Notes under the pieces: generated by a model | What the model was told of the DNA's origin: nothing | The model's database searches: none | Seen by the model: the letters and a program-made list of their open reading frames with translations, nothing else | Translations under genes and position numbers: made by a program | Origin: Bacilli bacterium | GTDB taxonomy: Bacteria > Bacillota_I > Bacilli_A > RF39 > UBA660 | Assembly: GCA_017541325.1 (NCBI GenBank) | Contig: JAFXZI010000001.1 | Location: forward strand, 69,624-133,623 | Length of the DNA stretch: 64,000 nt | Reading direction: 5' to 3' | Shown: positions 18,909 through 27,585 of the stretch, piece by piece | How positions within the stretch are numbered: position 1 is the stretch's first letter | How the letters are laid out: every line of letters begins with the position of its first letter

Positions 18909-19660
18909 GCATGTAATACTACTCTTTCTTTACCTTCTTTTCTACAAGATGACAAAGTAAGTATTTGATTTGTTTTAGAAGTATCTATATTGAAATTATG
19001 AGTTGATCTCTTCCTTAATACCTCAACAAATTTTCTAAATTCTTTTTCAGTTTTAAAATCGGTATTTATATAATAATCTTCAGGTTTAATTGCATATGTA
19101 GAAAATACTTGATATTTATATTCACCAGACTCTGTAACAAGTTTAATTGTTAGGTTTTCTGGGTTGTTGTACCATTCTTTATTAAATATATTTTTTAAAG
19201 TACCAAACATACTACCATTTTTAGTATTATGTCCGTAAATTATGATATTTTTGTCTTTTTCAGATACTTTGTTATGGAAGTCAGCAAAAATCCATCCAGC
19301 AGTACTATATTGTTTATCAAAGTTATGATTTAAATAATATGAATTATCTTTTGTTTTAACTACGAAATTAGATATATCAAGTCCATTTACTGCAAGATAA
19401 GCTACTGTATCACTATTACGTTCTTTAACTGCTTTAAAATCTATCTTAAAGTTGTTACTAACCACACCAGAAATATTATCATCTATTTTTACTTCTTCAA
19501 CATATTCTTTTATTTCTTCTCTAATTTCTTTATTACGTTCTACGTTATAGCACCAAATAAGAATGTTTGTAGCAGAATATATTACTCCAAGTAAACTAAT
19601 AACTATAACAACTATTAAAACCCAAGTACGTACTCTAGTTTTTCTTTTTCTTTGTTTCAT
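18893..19660 (-). CDS. srtB: Class B sortase, 255 aa
   Basis: Membrane transpeptidase that cuts sorting signals and links surface proteins to the wall. One N-terminal membrane helix (residues 12-36) with a basic start is followed by the sortase barrel. Catalytic residues are visible: His144 in IIYGHNT, Cys239 in LTLSSC and Arg246 in KERVVLH. The YGHN and L-S-S-C context and the length match class B. Class B enzymes favour NPxT(N/G)-type signals. The neighbouring 453-aa protein ends with NPKTAD and the 829-aa protease with NPKTG, so both are probable substrates. Confidence 0.92.
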   Translation of the reverse strand: MKQRKRKTRVRTWVLIVVIVISLLGVIYSATNILIWCYNVERNKEIREEIKEYVEEVKIDDNISGVVSNNFKIDFKAVKERNSDTVAYLAVNGLDISNFVVKTKDNSYYLNHNFDKQYSTAGWIFADFHNKVSEKDKNIIIYGHNTKNGSMFGTLKNIFNKEWYNNPENLTIKLVTESGEYKYQVFSTYAIKPEDYYINTDFKTEKEFRKFVEVLRKRSTHNFNIDTSKTNQILTLSSCRKEGKERVVLHAMRLD

Positions 19661-19680
19661 ATATTCCCTCCTAACAAAAA

Positions 19681-19702
19681 TAGACTAGCACAAGCTAGCC
19701 TA
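19681..19702 (-). terminator. Terminator between the NPKTA surface gene and sortase
   Basis: TAGGCTAGC-ttgt-GCTAGTCTA followed by TTTTTG on the minus strand lies after the 453-aa gene stop. The sortase SD comes directly after, so read-through attenuation could set its level. Confidence 0.75.
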
Positions 19703-19720
19703 TAATTTCAACTATTTTAA

Positions 19721-21082
19721 TTAATATCTCTTATTAAGATATAAAGCTGTTCCAGTTACTGCAGTAGCACTAATAACTAAAGCACTTATATAAAGAATAA
19801 TCTTATCAGCAGTCTTAGGGTTATTAGTTTGTTCAGTTGCATCTTCATCTGCAGCTGGTGCTTGATCAGCATAAGTTAATGCATATGGTGAAAAAGCATC
19901 TGTAGTAAATGAAATAGTTCCATCACCATTATCAACAGCATTAATTACTGTAGTTTTACCATCATGAATTCTAATTACTTTATAAGTTCTAGTATATCCC
20001 TTTTGTACAGCAGGAAGATCTGTTGGAATAGCAAGTGTTACTTTAACAGCATTTGTAACTTCAGTAACTTGCTCTACTTTAGCATTTTCATCGTTAGGAT
20101 TTACTAACCAAGCAGTAATATCATAAAATTTACCAACAACGAATCCTTTTTCTAAAGCATCATTAACCATAGTAGTTTGTTCTTCAGTTGGTTCAAGTGC
20201 AGCATCAAATGCTTTAACTACTAACTCATCTTTAGGAACAACCACTTCCATACCAGTTGTATTTGTATATGTTGTTGAAGATTCAGGAATATATGGTTTA
20301 ATAACAGTTGCTTCTCCAAAAGTTCCACCATTTATAGTTACAGTTCCTTCATCATTTCCAATTATTTCTGAATCAGTTCCAGTTGAATTAAAAGTTCCAT
20401 CTTCAATTGTAGTATTTCCAGGAGCTTCTGTCCAAACTGCATTTCCTTCAGTTCCTGAAGAAGTAAATGTTCCACCTTTAATTATAACAACATCTGAATT
20501 CATTATTGGAGCACCATATTCCTCAGTAGTACTAAATGTTCCATTGTTAATAGTTAACTTACCATTTGCGTTACTATATTGAGAATAATTAGTTCTATAA
20601 TATCCTGCAAAGTTATTAACAACACAATATGAAGAAGTAAAAGTTCCGTTATTAATTACAACCTCTCCATTAGTTAAACCAATTAAGTAATCACCAGAAT
20701 GAGTAAATGTACCACCATTAATAACAAGTTTTGGAGTACCACTTATACTTGTAGTAATTCCATAGTTATCCTCAATTTTAACTGTTCCGTTACCATTAAT
20801 AGTTAACGAATCAAATACAGCAATACCATATGCACCACCATGTCCTGATAGCGTTAATGTATGATTATTTAAATTCATTGTTGTATTCGCTTTAATACGT
20901 AAAGTCGCAACCAAATTAAGATCTTGAGTTAAATCTAAAGAAGTACCAGTATAATCGATTGTTGTTCCTGCAACATTTTTCTCCATTAAATCAGAAAAAG
21001 AATTAACTTCAACTGAATCAGCATTTGCTATAAATGGGAAAAACATAACAAGTAATAATACTAATAAAAGTTTCTTTTTCAT
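19721..21082 (-). CDS. Sortase-anchored beta-helix surface protein, 453 aa
   Basis: A clear signal peptide (MKKKLLLVLLLVMFFPFIANA) precedes about 250 residues of short repeated turns such as LVINGGTF, VVINNGTF and LTINNGTF, typical of a right-handed parallel beta-helix. A further beta domain follows (residues about 290-400). The C-terminus is a cell-wall sorting signal: NPKTAD, a hydrophobic helix and the tail NKRY. The NPKTA motif fits the class B sortase encoded directly downstream. AAAGGAG precedes the ATG. No enzymatic residues are apparent; an adhesin or matrix protein is likely. Confidence 0.85.
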   Translation of the reverse strand: MKKKLLLVLLLVMFFPFIANADSVEVNSFSDLMEKNVAGTTIDYTGTSLDLTQDLNLVATLRIKANTTMNLNNHTLTLSGHGGAYGIAVFDSLTINGNGTVKIEDNYGITTSISGTPKLVINGGTFTHSGDYLIGLTNGEVVINNGTFTSSYCVVNNFAGYYRTNYSQYSNANGKLTINNGTFSTTEEYGAPIMNSDVVIIKGGTFTSSGTEGNAVWTEAPGNTTIEDGTFNSTGTDSEIIGNDEGTVTINGGTFGEATVIKPYIPESSTTYTNTTGMEVVVPKDELVVKAFDAALEPTEEQTTMVNDALEKGFVVGKFYDITAWLVNPNDENAKVEQVTEVTNAVKVTLAIPTDLPAVQKGYTRTYKVIRIHDGKTTVINAVDNGDGTISFTTDAFSPYALTYADQAPAADEDATEQTNNPKTADKIILYISALVISATAVTGTALYLNKRY

Positions 21083-21099
21083 TTTTTCTCCTTTCTTTA

Positions 21100-21153
21100 T
21101 TGTATAATTTAATTATACAATTATTTACAAAATATAGAACAACATATTTTGTA
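21100..21153. promoter_or_regulatory. Tandem palindromes upstream of the NPKTA surface gene
   Basis: Two perfect inverted repeats lie just before the gene: TTGTATAATT-t-AATTATACAA (21100-21120) and TACAAAATAT-8 nt-ATATTTTGTA (21126-21153). The second shares the 13-mer TTTACAAAATATA with the divergent TasA-like promoter region near 9684. They look like operators for a dimeric repressor, but no such regulator is encoded nearby. Confidence 0.45.
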
Positions 21154-21259
21154 TAATCGTGTAAAGTATACATTGTAAATATCTGACAATTCGTTTTGCT
21201 TACCTTACTCTACAATTACATTATATATGATTTATTTAAACAAGACAATAGTATAAAAA

Positions 21260-21283
21260 AAATACCTAGAAATCTAGGTATTT
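21260..21283 (-). terminator. Terminator after the CmpB-like membrane gene
   Basis: AAATACCTAG-aaat-CTAGGTATTT overlaps the TAG stop and is followed by TTTTTTAT on the minus strand. Confidence 0.75.
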
Positions 21284-21832
21284 TAAACCTCTTTTTTCAT
21301 AGAAGTTTCTAGCGTTTGTAGTTTTAAAAATCTTACAAATAATAAAGTTATATAATAAATCTATTATGAAGATAATAAATATAATTGTACTTATTATATT
21401 AAATAATTCTCCTTTTAATAATAAAAGAACTGGTACTACTCCACATACTAAGAATAATCCTCCTAATCCAAATATTAATACACTTCTTAAACAGACATAT
21501 CCATTAATATTACCAAAATTTAATATTTCCTTATTATAGTCCCAAAGTCTTATATGAAATACTTTATCAAGAACTAAACCAGTAAATAGTTCAAGTACCC
21601 CTGTAATTAATACTGATAATAAAAATATAATTAATGGTTCTTTTCTAAAATTATAATTAATTAATACTAATAGAACTGATCCTATAGAATATATATTAAT
21701 AAAAGGAAGAAAATTACTACCTCTCATATAAACTTTTTTTCTATGTGAATTTAAATAATAAAAAATTACCTCATAAATCCATCCAAATATACCACCAAGA
21801 ACAAAAATCATCATTAATAAATATATATTCAT
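21266..21832 (-). CDS. Putative ABC-transporter type IV (CmpB-like) membrane protein, 188 aa
   Basis: Five or so membrane segments are visible. The opening GGIFGWIYEVIFYYL, followed by YMRGSNFLPFINIYSIGS, is the signature of the CmpB/PF06541 family of small integral membrane proteins, whose transport role is assigned only by name. FTGLVLDKVFHIRLWDY in the middle also matches this family. No ATPase partner is adjacent. Function remains unknown. Confidence 0.7.
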   Translation of the reverse strand: MNIYLLMMIFVLGGIFGWIYEVIFYYLNSHRKKVYMRGSNFLPFINIYSIGSVLLVLINYNFRKEPLIIFLLSVLITGVLELFTGLVLDKVFHIRLWDYNKEILNFGNINGYVCLRSVLIFGLGGLFLVCGVVPVLLLLKGELFNIISTIIFIIFIIDLLYNFIICKIFKTTNARNFYEKRGLKYLDF

Positions 21833-21893
21833 AAAATCACCTATTAATATTTTATCACATTATGTGGTAGAATATTAATATAGAGGTGGTTGT

Positions 21894-22847
21894 GTGAAAA
21901 TAGTTAAATACATTGTTACAGGAATAATATGTTTAATAATAGTATTATTAATACTGTTTATAATAGATTATTTAAGAATCAATATTAGATATGCATTAGA
22001 TAAAAAGGACTTTAAGAAAAGTATTCCTATTAGTGGTAATAAAGATGGATATATTCCTCAAGGTCTTGCTTATTCAGATAAATACAAAGTAGTATTACAA
22101 ACTTCTTACAATAGCAAAGGAAAACCTAGTAAATTATATGTAATGGATTTTGATAAGAAAAAAGTTATTAAAGAGTTAGAACTTAGAGATAGTAAAAATA
22201 AAGAGAATAAAACTCACGTTGGTGGAATTGCAACTGAAGGAGATACAGTTTGGATAACTAGTGATTATCAAGTTAGTGAATATGATTTACAAGAAATAAT
22301 TAATACTGATAATAATTATATAAAAAGTTATTTTGAAAAAGAATTATCTATTAGAGGAGACTTTGCAACTATTGGAGACAATCAATTATTTATTGGAGAT
22401 TTCTATTTAAAACCATTTTATGATGTACCAGGAAATACTCCTTTAATGTATTGCTATGATTTATCAGAAACAATAAATTTTGATGAACCAAAATATATTG
22501 CAGCTTTACCTAAAATGGTACAAGGTTTAACTATTACTCCTGATCATAAATATATATTTACTAGATCATTTACTTATTTAATTAATTCAGATTTAGTTAT
22601 TTATGATAATCCTACTGACTTTGAAAGTGAATTTTACGAATTAAATAATAAATTAATTCCATTCTTTAGATTTAATGAGAATAACTTAATAAACAATAAA
22701 AAACTTCCACCAATGGCAGAAGGATTATTCTATAAAGATAAAAAATTATATATTCTATTTGAAAGCAGTAGTGATACTTATGCACTAGCTTTTCCAAAGA
22801 TTAAAAATATTCTTGAATTAGATATAAATAAAATAGATAGGAAATAA
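21894..22847 (+). CDS. Membrane-anchored beta-propeller-like protein, 317 aa
   Basis: One N-terminal membrane helix (residues 4-26) anchors a domain with repeated glycine turns, each about 60-80 residues apart: GYIPQGLAYS, HVGGIATEG, MVQGLTITPD and MAEGLFYKD. This spacing suggests a beta-propeller exposed outside the membrane, with no catalytic pattern recognised. The start is GTG at 21894 with GAGGTGG before it. An extended -10 (TGG-TAGAAT at 21868) lies very close, giving a short leader. It is monocistronic, ending in a bidirectional terminator shared with ldh. Confidence 0.6.
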   Translation: MKIVKYIVTGIICLIIVLLILFIIDYLRINIRYALDKKDFKKSIPISGNKDGYIPQGLAYSDKYKVVLQTSYNSKGKPSKLYVMDFDKKKVIKELELRDSKNKENKTHVGGIATEGDTVWITSDYQVSEYDLQEIINTDNNYIKSYFEKELSIRGDFATIGDNQLFIGDFYLKPFYDVPGNTPLMYCYDLSETINFDEPKYIAALPKMVQGLTITPDHKYIFTRSFTYLINSDLVIYDNPTDFESEFYELNNKLIPFFRFNENNLINNKKLPPMAEGLFYKDKKLYILFESSSDTYALAFPKIKNILELDINKIDRK

Positions 22848-22860
22848 TCCTATCTATTTT
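22830..22860. terminator. Bidirectional terminator between the propeller-like gene and ldh
   Basis: Twelve-base arms (AAAATAGATAGG / CCTATCTATTTT) with a seven-base loop give T-rich ends on both strands. Confidence 0.85.
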
Positions 22861-23771
22861 TAATTTATTTTATCTATATTTTCTTTTATTACTTTGATTG
22901 TATTATTCATTAACTCTGTTTCTTTATCATTTAATTTAATATATATTCTCTTCTTTACTCCTTTTCTATTTAAGACAACTGGAGTACTAACATATATATT
23001 GTTTTCAGGATCATAATTAGAAAGAGCAAATACTAAATTTTCATCTCCTAAAATAGCATTAGTAATTCTAACAAGAGTAACTCCTATTCCATAATAAGTT
23101 GCTCCTTTTTTATTTATTATTTCATAAGCAGCATTTCTTACTTCATCTTCTATTTTTTTCATATCTTCTTCATTTAAATAATCATTTATACTTTGAAGTC
23201 CTACACTAGCATTACTCCATGGAATAAATTCAGAGTCTCCATGTTCACCTATTACATAAGCATGAATGTTTTTAGGATTAATTTCAATTCTTTCACCAAT
23301 GTTATATCTAAGTCTTGCAGAATCTAAGCTTGTTCCTGAACCAATTACTTGATTATCTTTAAGTCCTGAATATTTATAAGTAATATATGTCATGATATCT
23401 AAAGGATTAGTTGCAACTAAAAAGATTCCATTAAATCCACTTTCCATTACTTGTCCAATTATATCTTTAAAAATCGCAGCATTTTTATTTATTAAATCTA
23501 ATCTTGTTTCTCCTGGTTTTTGATTAGCTCCTGCTGCAATCATAACAATATCAGCATCGCCACAATCTTTATATGTTCCACCATGAATATATATTTTTCC
23601 TGGAGCATATGGAAGACAATGGTTTAAATCCATAACTTCTCCTTCAATACGATCTTGATTTAAATCTATAAGAGCTAGTTCATTAACATATGTTCTTTGA
23701 TTTACTAAGGCATAAGCATAACTCATACCTACATTTCCACATCCAATTATAACTACTTTATTCTTCTCCAT
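22860..23771 (-). CDS. ldh: L-lactate dehydrogenase, 303 aa
   Basis: Reduces pyruvate to L-lactate with NADH in the cytoplasm, regenerating NAD+ in fermentation. Visible motifs are the Rossmann loop GCGNVGMSYA (residues 10-19), ALIDLN for NADH binding, VATNPLDIMTY, the substrate Arg region DSARLRYNIGE and the catalytic His in IGEHGDSEF. The length is normal. It stands alone between a shared terminator and its own upstream gap, with an AGGAGG-type SD. Malate dehydrogenase is less likely because of the GTSLDSARLR and IGEHGDSEF context typical of L-LDH. Confidence 0.93.
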   Translation of the reverse strand: MEKNKVVIIGCGNVGMSYAYALVNQRTYVNELALIDLNQDRIEGEVMDLNHCLPYAPGKIYIHGGTYKDCGDADIVMIAAGANQKPGETRLDLINKNAAIFKDIIGQVMESGFNGIFLVATNPLDIMTYITYKYSGLKDNQVIGSGTSLDSARLRYNIGERIEINPKNIHAYVIGEHGDSEFIPWSNASVGLQSINDYLNEEDMKKIEDEVRNAAYEIINKKGATYYGIGVTLVRITNAILGDENLVFALSNYDPENNIYVSTPVVLNRKGVKKRIYIKLNDKETELMNNTIKVIKENIDKIN

Positions 23772-23822
23772 TATAATTCCTCCTATACTAATTAATTATA
23801 TAATATATTACAAAAATAAACA

Positions 23823-23852
23823 AAAAAGATTACATTTAATTGTAATCTTTTT
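23823..23852 (-). terminator. Terminator after the 201-aa unknown gene
   Basis: AAAAAGATTACA-tttaat-TGTAATCTTTTT overlaps the gene's stop codon and continues into T-rich sequence on the minus strand. Confidence 0.8.
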
Positions 23853-24456
23853 AAGCACTAAATCTACGTTTATAAGTATCTATTATACTTTTAGCACAAC
23901 TTCTTTTTTCTTCTTTACGTTCTCTTAAAGAACTTAATTCACTATCTATACTCATATTTTCATGAGCAATATGTTCTTCTATTCCAAAACGACTTAATAG
24001 AATATGTCTTTTTACACTTTGAACAGATGCACCACTCATTATTTTTTTAGAGTGCCCTTTATTAATATCAGTTAAAATATCAGATATTTCTCTACTACCA
24101 GGAAGGTATGAATAAAGTTCATTATATTTTGATAAAAAGCTTAGATCAGTTTCTATTCTTTCAATATCTCCATCTTTTAAGAAACATTTAGGAATATCTC
24201 CAATATATACTACTTTATCTCTCATAACACTTTCTAATTCTTCATCAGTTAAACTTCTTTTTAAATCATGTTCAAAGAATCTTTTAACTACTAAATAATG
24301 AACATCTGTTAATAAATAATCTATTACTGATTGATGTTCTACTTTTCTTAATTCTCCTAAACCTTTAGTAATATCTATTCCATACATTACAACTAGACTT
24401 TGTTCAAAACTATTTAGACTAGAAAATTTTATTTTATTATTCGAATTTATAATCAT
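23851..24456 (-). CDS. Unknown 201-aa cytoplasmic protein
   Basis: No family recognised. The protein is helical and charged, with a stretch HDLKRSLTDEELESVMRDKV and a basic C-terminal part (SLRERKEEKRS). No signal or membrane segment is present once the start is placed at ATG 24456, supported by AGGAG seven bases upstream. The longer frame to 24531 would add a lysine/isoleucine-rich stretch with no SD. It lies alone between two terminators. Confidence 0.6.
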   Translation of the reverse strand: MIINSNNKIKFSSLNSFEQSLVVMYGIDITKGLGELRKVEHQSVIDYLLTDVHYLVVKRFFEHDLKRSLTDEELESVMRDKVVYIGDIPKCFLKDGDIERIETDLSFLSKYNELYSYLPGSREISDILTDINKGHSKKIMSGASVQSVKRHILLSRFGIEEHIAHENMSIDSELSSLRERKEEKRSCAKSIIDTYKRRFSA

Positions 24457-24512
24457 AATATCTCTCCTAACAACGTTTATTATTATATTTATGATATATT
24501 TCTTTGTCAAAT

Positions 24513-24534
24513 AAAAAAGTGCTTTAAGCACTTT
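24513..24534 (-). terminator. Terminator after the 142-aa lipoprotein gene
   Basis: AAAGTGCTT/AAGCACTTT palindrome overlaps the stop codon and is followed by TTTATT on the minus strand. Confidence 0.7.
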
Positions 24535-24952
24535 CTTCTTCTTTTAAATTTTCTTCAATCCAAGTAAGAGATTTAAATAGTTTTTCTTCATCTCCATATT
24601 TAAAACTAAATGTATATTTATCCCATTGTAATATTTTAATTGTATCGATTTTTGCTTCACCATTTTCTTTCTTACAAGTAAATTTTATATATTCTCCATC
24701 ATATTTAAAAGTACATTCTGCATTATTATCAAAAGAATAATTAGATGCATTATTATTACAATCATCCATAGAATAATCATTATTCTTTTTAAAAGATATA
24801 CATGCATTTACTGGTTTATTATCTAGTATTTCTCTATATATTATATTTGTATATTCTACTTCTTTAGATTTAGAATTATCTATTTCTTCTTTAGTAGCTT
24901 CACATCCAACTAATAAAAGAATTGATATAGTTAATAAAATAATTTTTTTCAT
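24524..24952 (-). CDS. Small lipoprotein, 142 aa
   Basis: The N-terminus KKIILLTISILLLVGCEA contains a lipobox (LVGC), so Cys18 should be lipidated and the protein held on the outer face of the membrane. The rest is acidic with paired Cys (NACISF, DDCNNN, AECTFK, FTCKKE) that could form two disulfides. No enzyme motif or known domain is seen. It is transcribed alone, ending in a terminator. Confidence 0.75.
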   Translation of the reverse strand: MKKIILLTISILLLVGCEATKEEIDNSKSKEVEYTNIIYREILDNKPVNACISFKKNNDYSMDDCNNNASNYSFDNNAECTFKYDGEYIKFTCKKENGEAKIDTIKILQWDKYTFSFKYGDEEKLFKSLTWIEENLKEEESA

Positions 24953-24982
24953 ATTATCACCAATTTAATTATATCATAAAAA

Positions 24983-25002
24983 AACTCTTCAATTGAAGAG
25001 TT
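24983..25002 (-). terminator. Terminator after the surface protease gene
   Basis: Perfect palindrome AACTCTTCAATTGAAGAGTT just past the stop, followed by TTTTTATG on the minus strand. Confidence 0.75.
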
Positions 25003-25007
25003 CCTTA

Positions 25008-27497
25008 TTATTTAAAATGTTTTAACAAGTCATGTTTCTTATTAATTATATATGCACCAATAGATGTTACAACTACTACTATAGAAGCTACTATAGGTGT
25101 AGAAATACCAGTCTTTGGATTTTCTTCTTTTTGTGGTTTTTGACTAGCTGCATTATTATTACTTCCTGGATTACTTGCAGGAATATCTGGATTTGTTGGT
25201 GGTGTTACTCCATTTCCTTCTTGTTGATTAATATCTATTACAGTTATTTCAGTAGATCTAGATATATTAGAACCATCTACTGAAGATGCAGTAATTATTG
25301 CTCTACCAGCTTTAACACCAATAACTCTACCAGTATTATTTACAACAGCAATTTCAGGATTAGATGATGACCAAACAATATTTTTATTACTTGCATTTGA
25401 AGGTTCAATTACTGCGCTCAATTGTAAGTAACCATTTACTGATACTTCTCTATTATTTTGACCACTAATAGTAATTGAAGATATTAATACTTGCTCTGTT
25501 TCACCGTCATCTCCACCTTGATTATTACCTCCTGGAGTATTTCCTCCTGGTGTATCTGTTCCCGGAGTATCTGTTCCTGGAGTATTTCCTCCTGGAGTGT
25601 CTGTTCCTGGAGTATCTGTTCCAGGATTAGTAGTACCTTGAGCTATATAAATCTCTTGAGAAGATTCTACAGTTCCATATTTAAATTTAACTGTATATGT
25701 ACCAGCTTGAGTAGTTCCAGGTTTAACAGCTATTTTATATCCATTTGCAGTTGGAGTTATATCAAAATTATCTCTAACATTAACATTAGAAGAATTTCTA
25801 ATTTCAACTGTTATATCATTTATTCCAACATTAGTTAATGTAAGTGGAATATTAAAGTATCCACCATTAGTATCTACAGTAGTAGCACTTGGAACTGGTT
25901 CTTCAGCATTAATATTATAACTAATATTGCTAGTTCCAGCAGAAACTAATGAGAAGAATAAATAATCATTATTTGCAGTTGAATCTATAAATGTTGTTTC
26001 ACTTGTTCCATCATTGAAGTATGAAACATTATGTTTAATATCTGTACTAGCTAAATAATATCTATCACTAGTATTTGTTAATTCAGGTACAGAAACTGGA
26101 TAATTATAGTAATCTACACCATCTTCATATGAAACGGATGTTGAAGTATATTTAATAAATATATAAAAGTTATCTGAAGTAATTTTTATATCATCTGTTA
26201 TATTTAATGTTTCAAATCCAGTTGCATCAAACATAATTGGTGATGAATTTAGTTTTTTAGCATTACTAAAGTTATTTGTATCAGAATAATAAATATCTAC
26301 ACTATCATTAGCAAATCCATAAACACTAACTTCTTTTAATGCTTCAGCTCCTGCATTTTTCTTTGAATATTTGTTATAGAATATCTTAGTTGAATCTTCA
26401 AACATCAAATATGATCCACTATATCCTAAATAAGCATTACTATAAGTATTATCAACTACTTTATTATTTACTCCATTTACAGAGAAAACAAAATCACACG
26501 CATGTTTATCAGCATAACTTATATAGTGATATCCTTGATTTCCATCTATATTAAATGTGTTTGGATAAGTATTTTTAACAATCCAAGCACCATCTCTTCC
26601 TGGATTAGTTTTAAAGTTAGATGCTAAATAATTATCATCCCAACCAATAATTGTTGCAGCATGTCCTGCATAATCATTACCATTGTAATAATATGATGAT
26701 CCATCACTTGATAAATAGTTTCCTACATCTGAATACATATAAATACCAACTGCACCATAACTCATAATCATATTTTTAATAGTAAATATAGTTTGAGGAC
26801 TACAGTCATCTTTTGAAGTAAAGAATCTAACTTCATCTACATCATATTCTTGCTTTTGATTAATTGTATTATTTTTAGTAGAGTTAACTGTATCTATAGT
26901 TAATTTATCATTTGAAATTGGTCCTTTATTTAACATTAAATAGTGAGCACTCATCAAATATTCTCCACCACTATCTTTACCATTTGTAATAGAGTGATCT
27001 GCATACCCATAAACATTCTTTGTTCCATCATATAGATTTTTTAATGCATAGAATCCATAATGTCTTGCAGATAAATTAGTTGATGGTCCACCATTTTTTA
27101 AATAGTTTGACTCAATAACAGCATTTGTAGAAAAAGCCCAACAAGAATTACTATCAGTACCATTAGTCATTTTTTGAGTTTTAACAGGAGTTACATTATT
27201 ATAATCTCTTAAATCATAACGAGCATCAAAATTTCCTACAGTCGTTCTAGTATTATTCTTTTTAATAATTATTTTACTAGATGATTTAGTCATTTCATAA
27301 CACTTAACTGGAGCGATTTTATCTTTTTTCTCTTCTTTAGATAATTTCATCCATGCTTTGTATTCTTCTGTTTCAGTACATTTATAATTATCCTTTTTTA
27401 CGTAATCTAAAGCATCTACTTTATTAGCAGGATATAACATTAAAGTTAATGCACTTATACCTAAGATACTGCTTGTAATTATTTTATTCTTTTTCAT
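25008..27497 (-). CDS. Sortase-anchored papain-like (C1) cysteine protease with Ig-like domain, 829 aa
   Basis: Surface protease. After a signal peptide (ends near ANKVDA) comes a C1-type catalytic domain with Gln108 (VKTQKM), Cys119 (SNSCWAFS), His279 (AGHAATIIGWDDN) and Asn309 (WIVKNTY). It is followed by a beta domain like the lectin-like modules of this protease group (about 345-530). Another beta domain, a PGTDTPGG-type repeat linker (near 625-660) and one Big_2 Ig-like domain (VWSSSNPEIAVVNNTGRV) follow. The C-terminus NPKTG, hydrophobic helix and basic tail form a sorting signal matching that of the 453-aa protein next to the class B sortase. It probably digests host or matrix proteins. 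Confidence 0.88.
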   Translation of the reverse strand: MKKNKIITSSILGISALTLMLYPANKVDALDYVKKDNYKCTETEEYKAWMKLSKEEKKDKIAPVKCYEMTKSSSKIIIKKNNTRTTVGNFDARYDLRDYNNVTPVKTQKMTNGTDSNSCWAFSTNAVIESNYLKNGGPSTNLSARHYGFYALKNLYDGTKNVYGYADHSITNGKDSGGEYLMSAHYLMLNKGPISNDKLTIDTVNSTKNNTINQKQEYDVDEVRFFTSKDDCSPQTIFTIKNMIMSYGAVGIYMYSDVGNYLSSDGSSYYYNGNDYAGHAATIIGWDDNYLASNFKTNPGRDGAWIVKNTYPNTFNIDGNQGYHYISYADKHACDFVFSVNGVNNKVVDNTYSNAYLGYSGSYLMFEDSTKIFYNKYSKKNAGAEALKEVSVYGFANDSVDIYYSDTNNFSNAKKLNSSPIMFDATGFETLNITDDIKITSDNFYIFIKYTSTSVSYEDGVDYYNYPVSVPELTNTSDRYYLASTDIKHNVSYFNDGTSETTFIDSTANNDYLFFSLVSAGTSNISYNINAEEPVPSATTVDTNGGYFNIPLTLTNVGINDITVEIRNSSNVNVRDNFDITPTANGYKIAVKPGTTQAGTYTVKFKYGTVESSQEIYIAQGTTNPGTDTPGTDTPGGNTPGTDTPGTDTPGGNTPGGNNQGGDDGETEQVLISSITISGQNNREVSVNGYLQLSAVIEPSNASNKNIVWSSSNPEIAVVNNTGRVIGVKAGRAIITASSVDGSNISRSTEITVIDINQQEGNGVTPPTNPDIPASNPGSNNNAASQKPQKEENPKTGISTPIVASIVVVVTSIGAYIINKKHDLLKHFK
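25525..25632 (-). repeat. Tandem coding repeat of PGTDTPG/GGNTPG linker
   Basis: Short degenerate tandem units of about 12-15 bases encode the Pro/Gly/Thr linker of the surface protease. Copy number could vary by slippage. Confidence 0.7.
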
Positions 27498-27537
27498 AAC
27501 ATCATCCTCTACTCTCTAGTATAAGTATAAAATAAAA

Positions 27538-27566
27538 AAATGATATTTTTCAACAAAATATCATTT
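27538..27566 (-). terminator. Terminator after the polysaccharide deacetylase
   Basis: AAATGATATTTT-tcaac-AAAATATCATTT, followed on the minus strand by TTTTATTTTATAC. Confidence 0.75.
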
Positions 27567-27585
27567 TAAACACTCTACTTTACAA

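Noticed and set aside
25525..25632. Possible CRISPR-like repeat array
   Set aside because: Units are short, in frame and encode a Pro/Gly/Thr linker; no spacers and no cas genes in the window.
25032..25838. Plus-strand ORFs rich in Cys, Ser and Trp
   Set aside because: Antisense to the Ig-like and PGTDTPG-coding part of the surface protease; composition is an artefact of the coding repeats.
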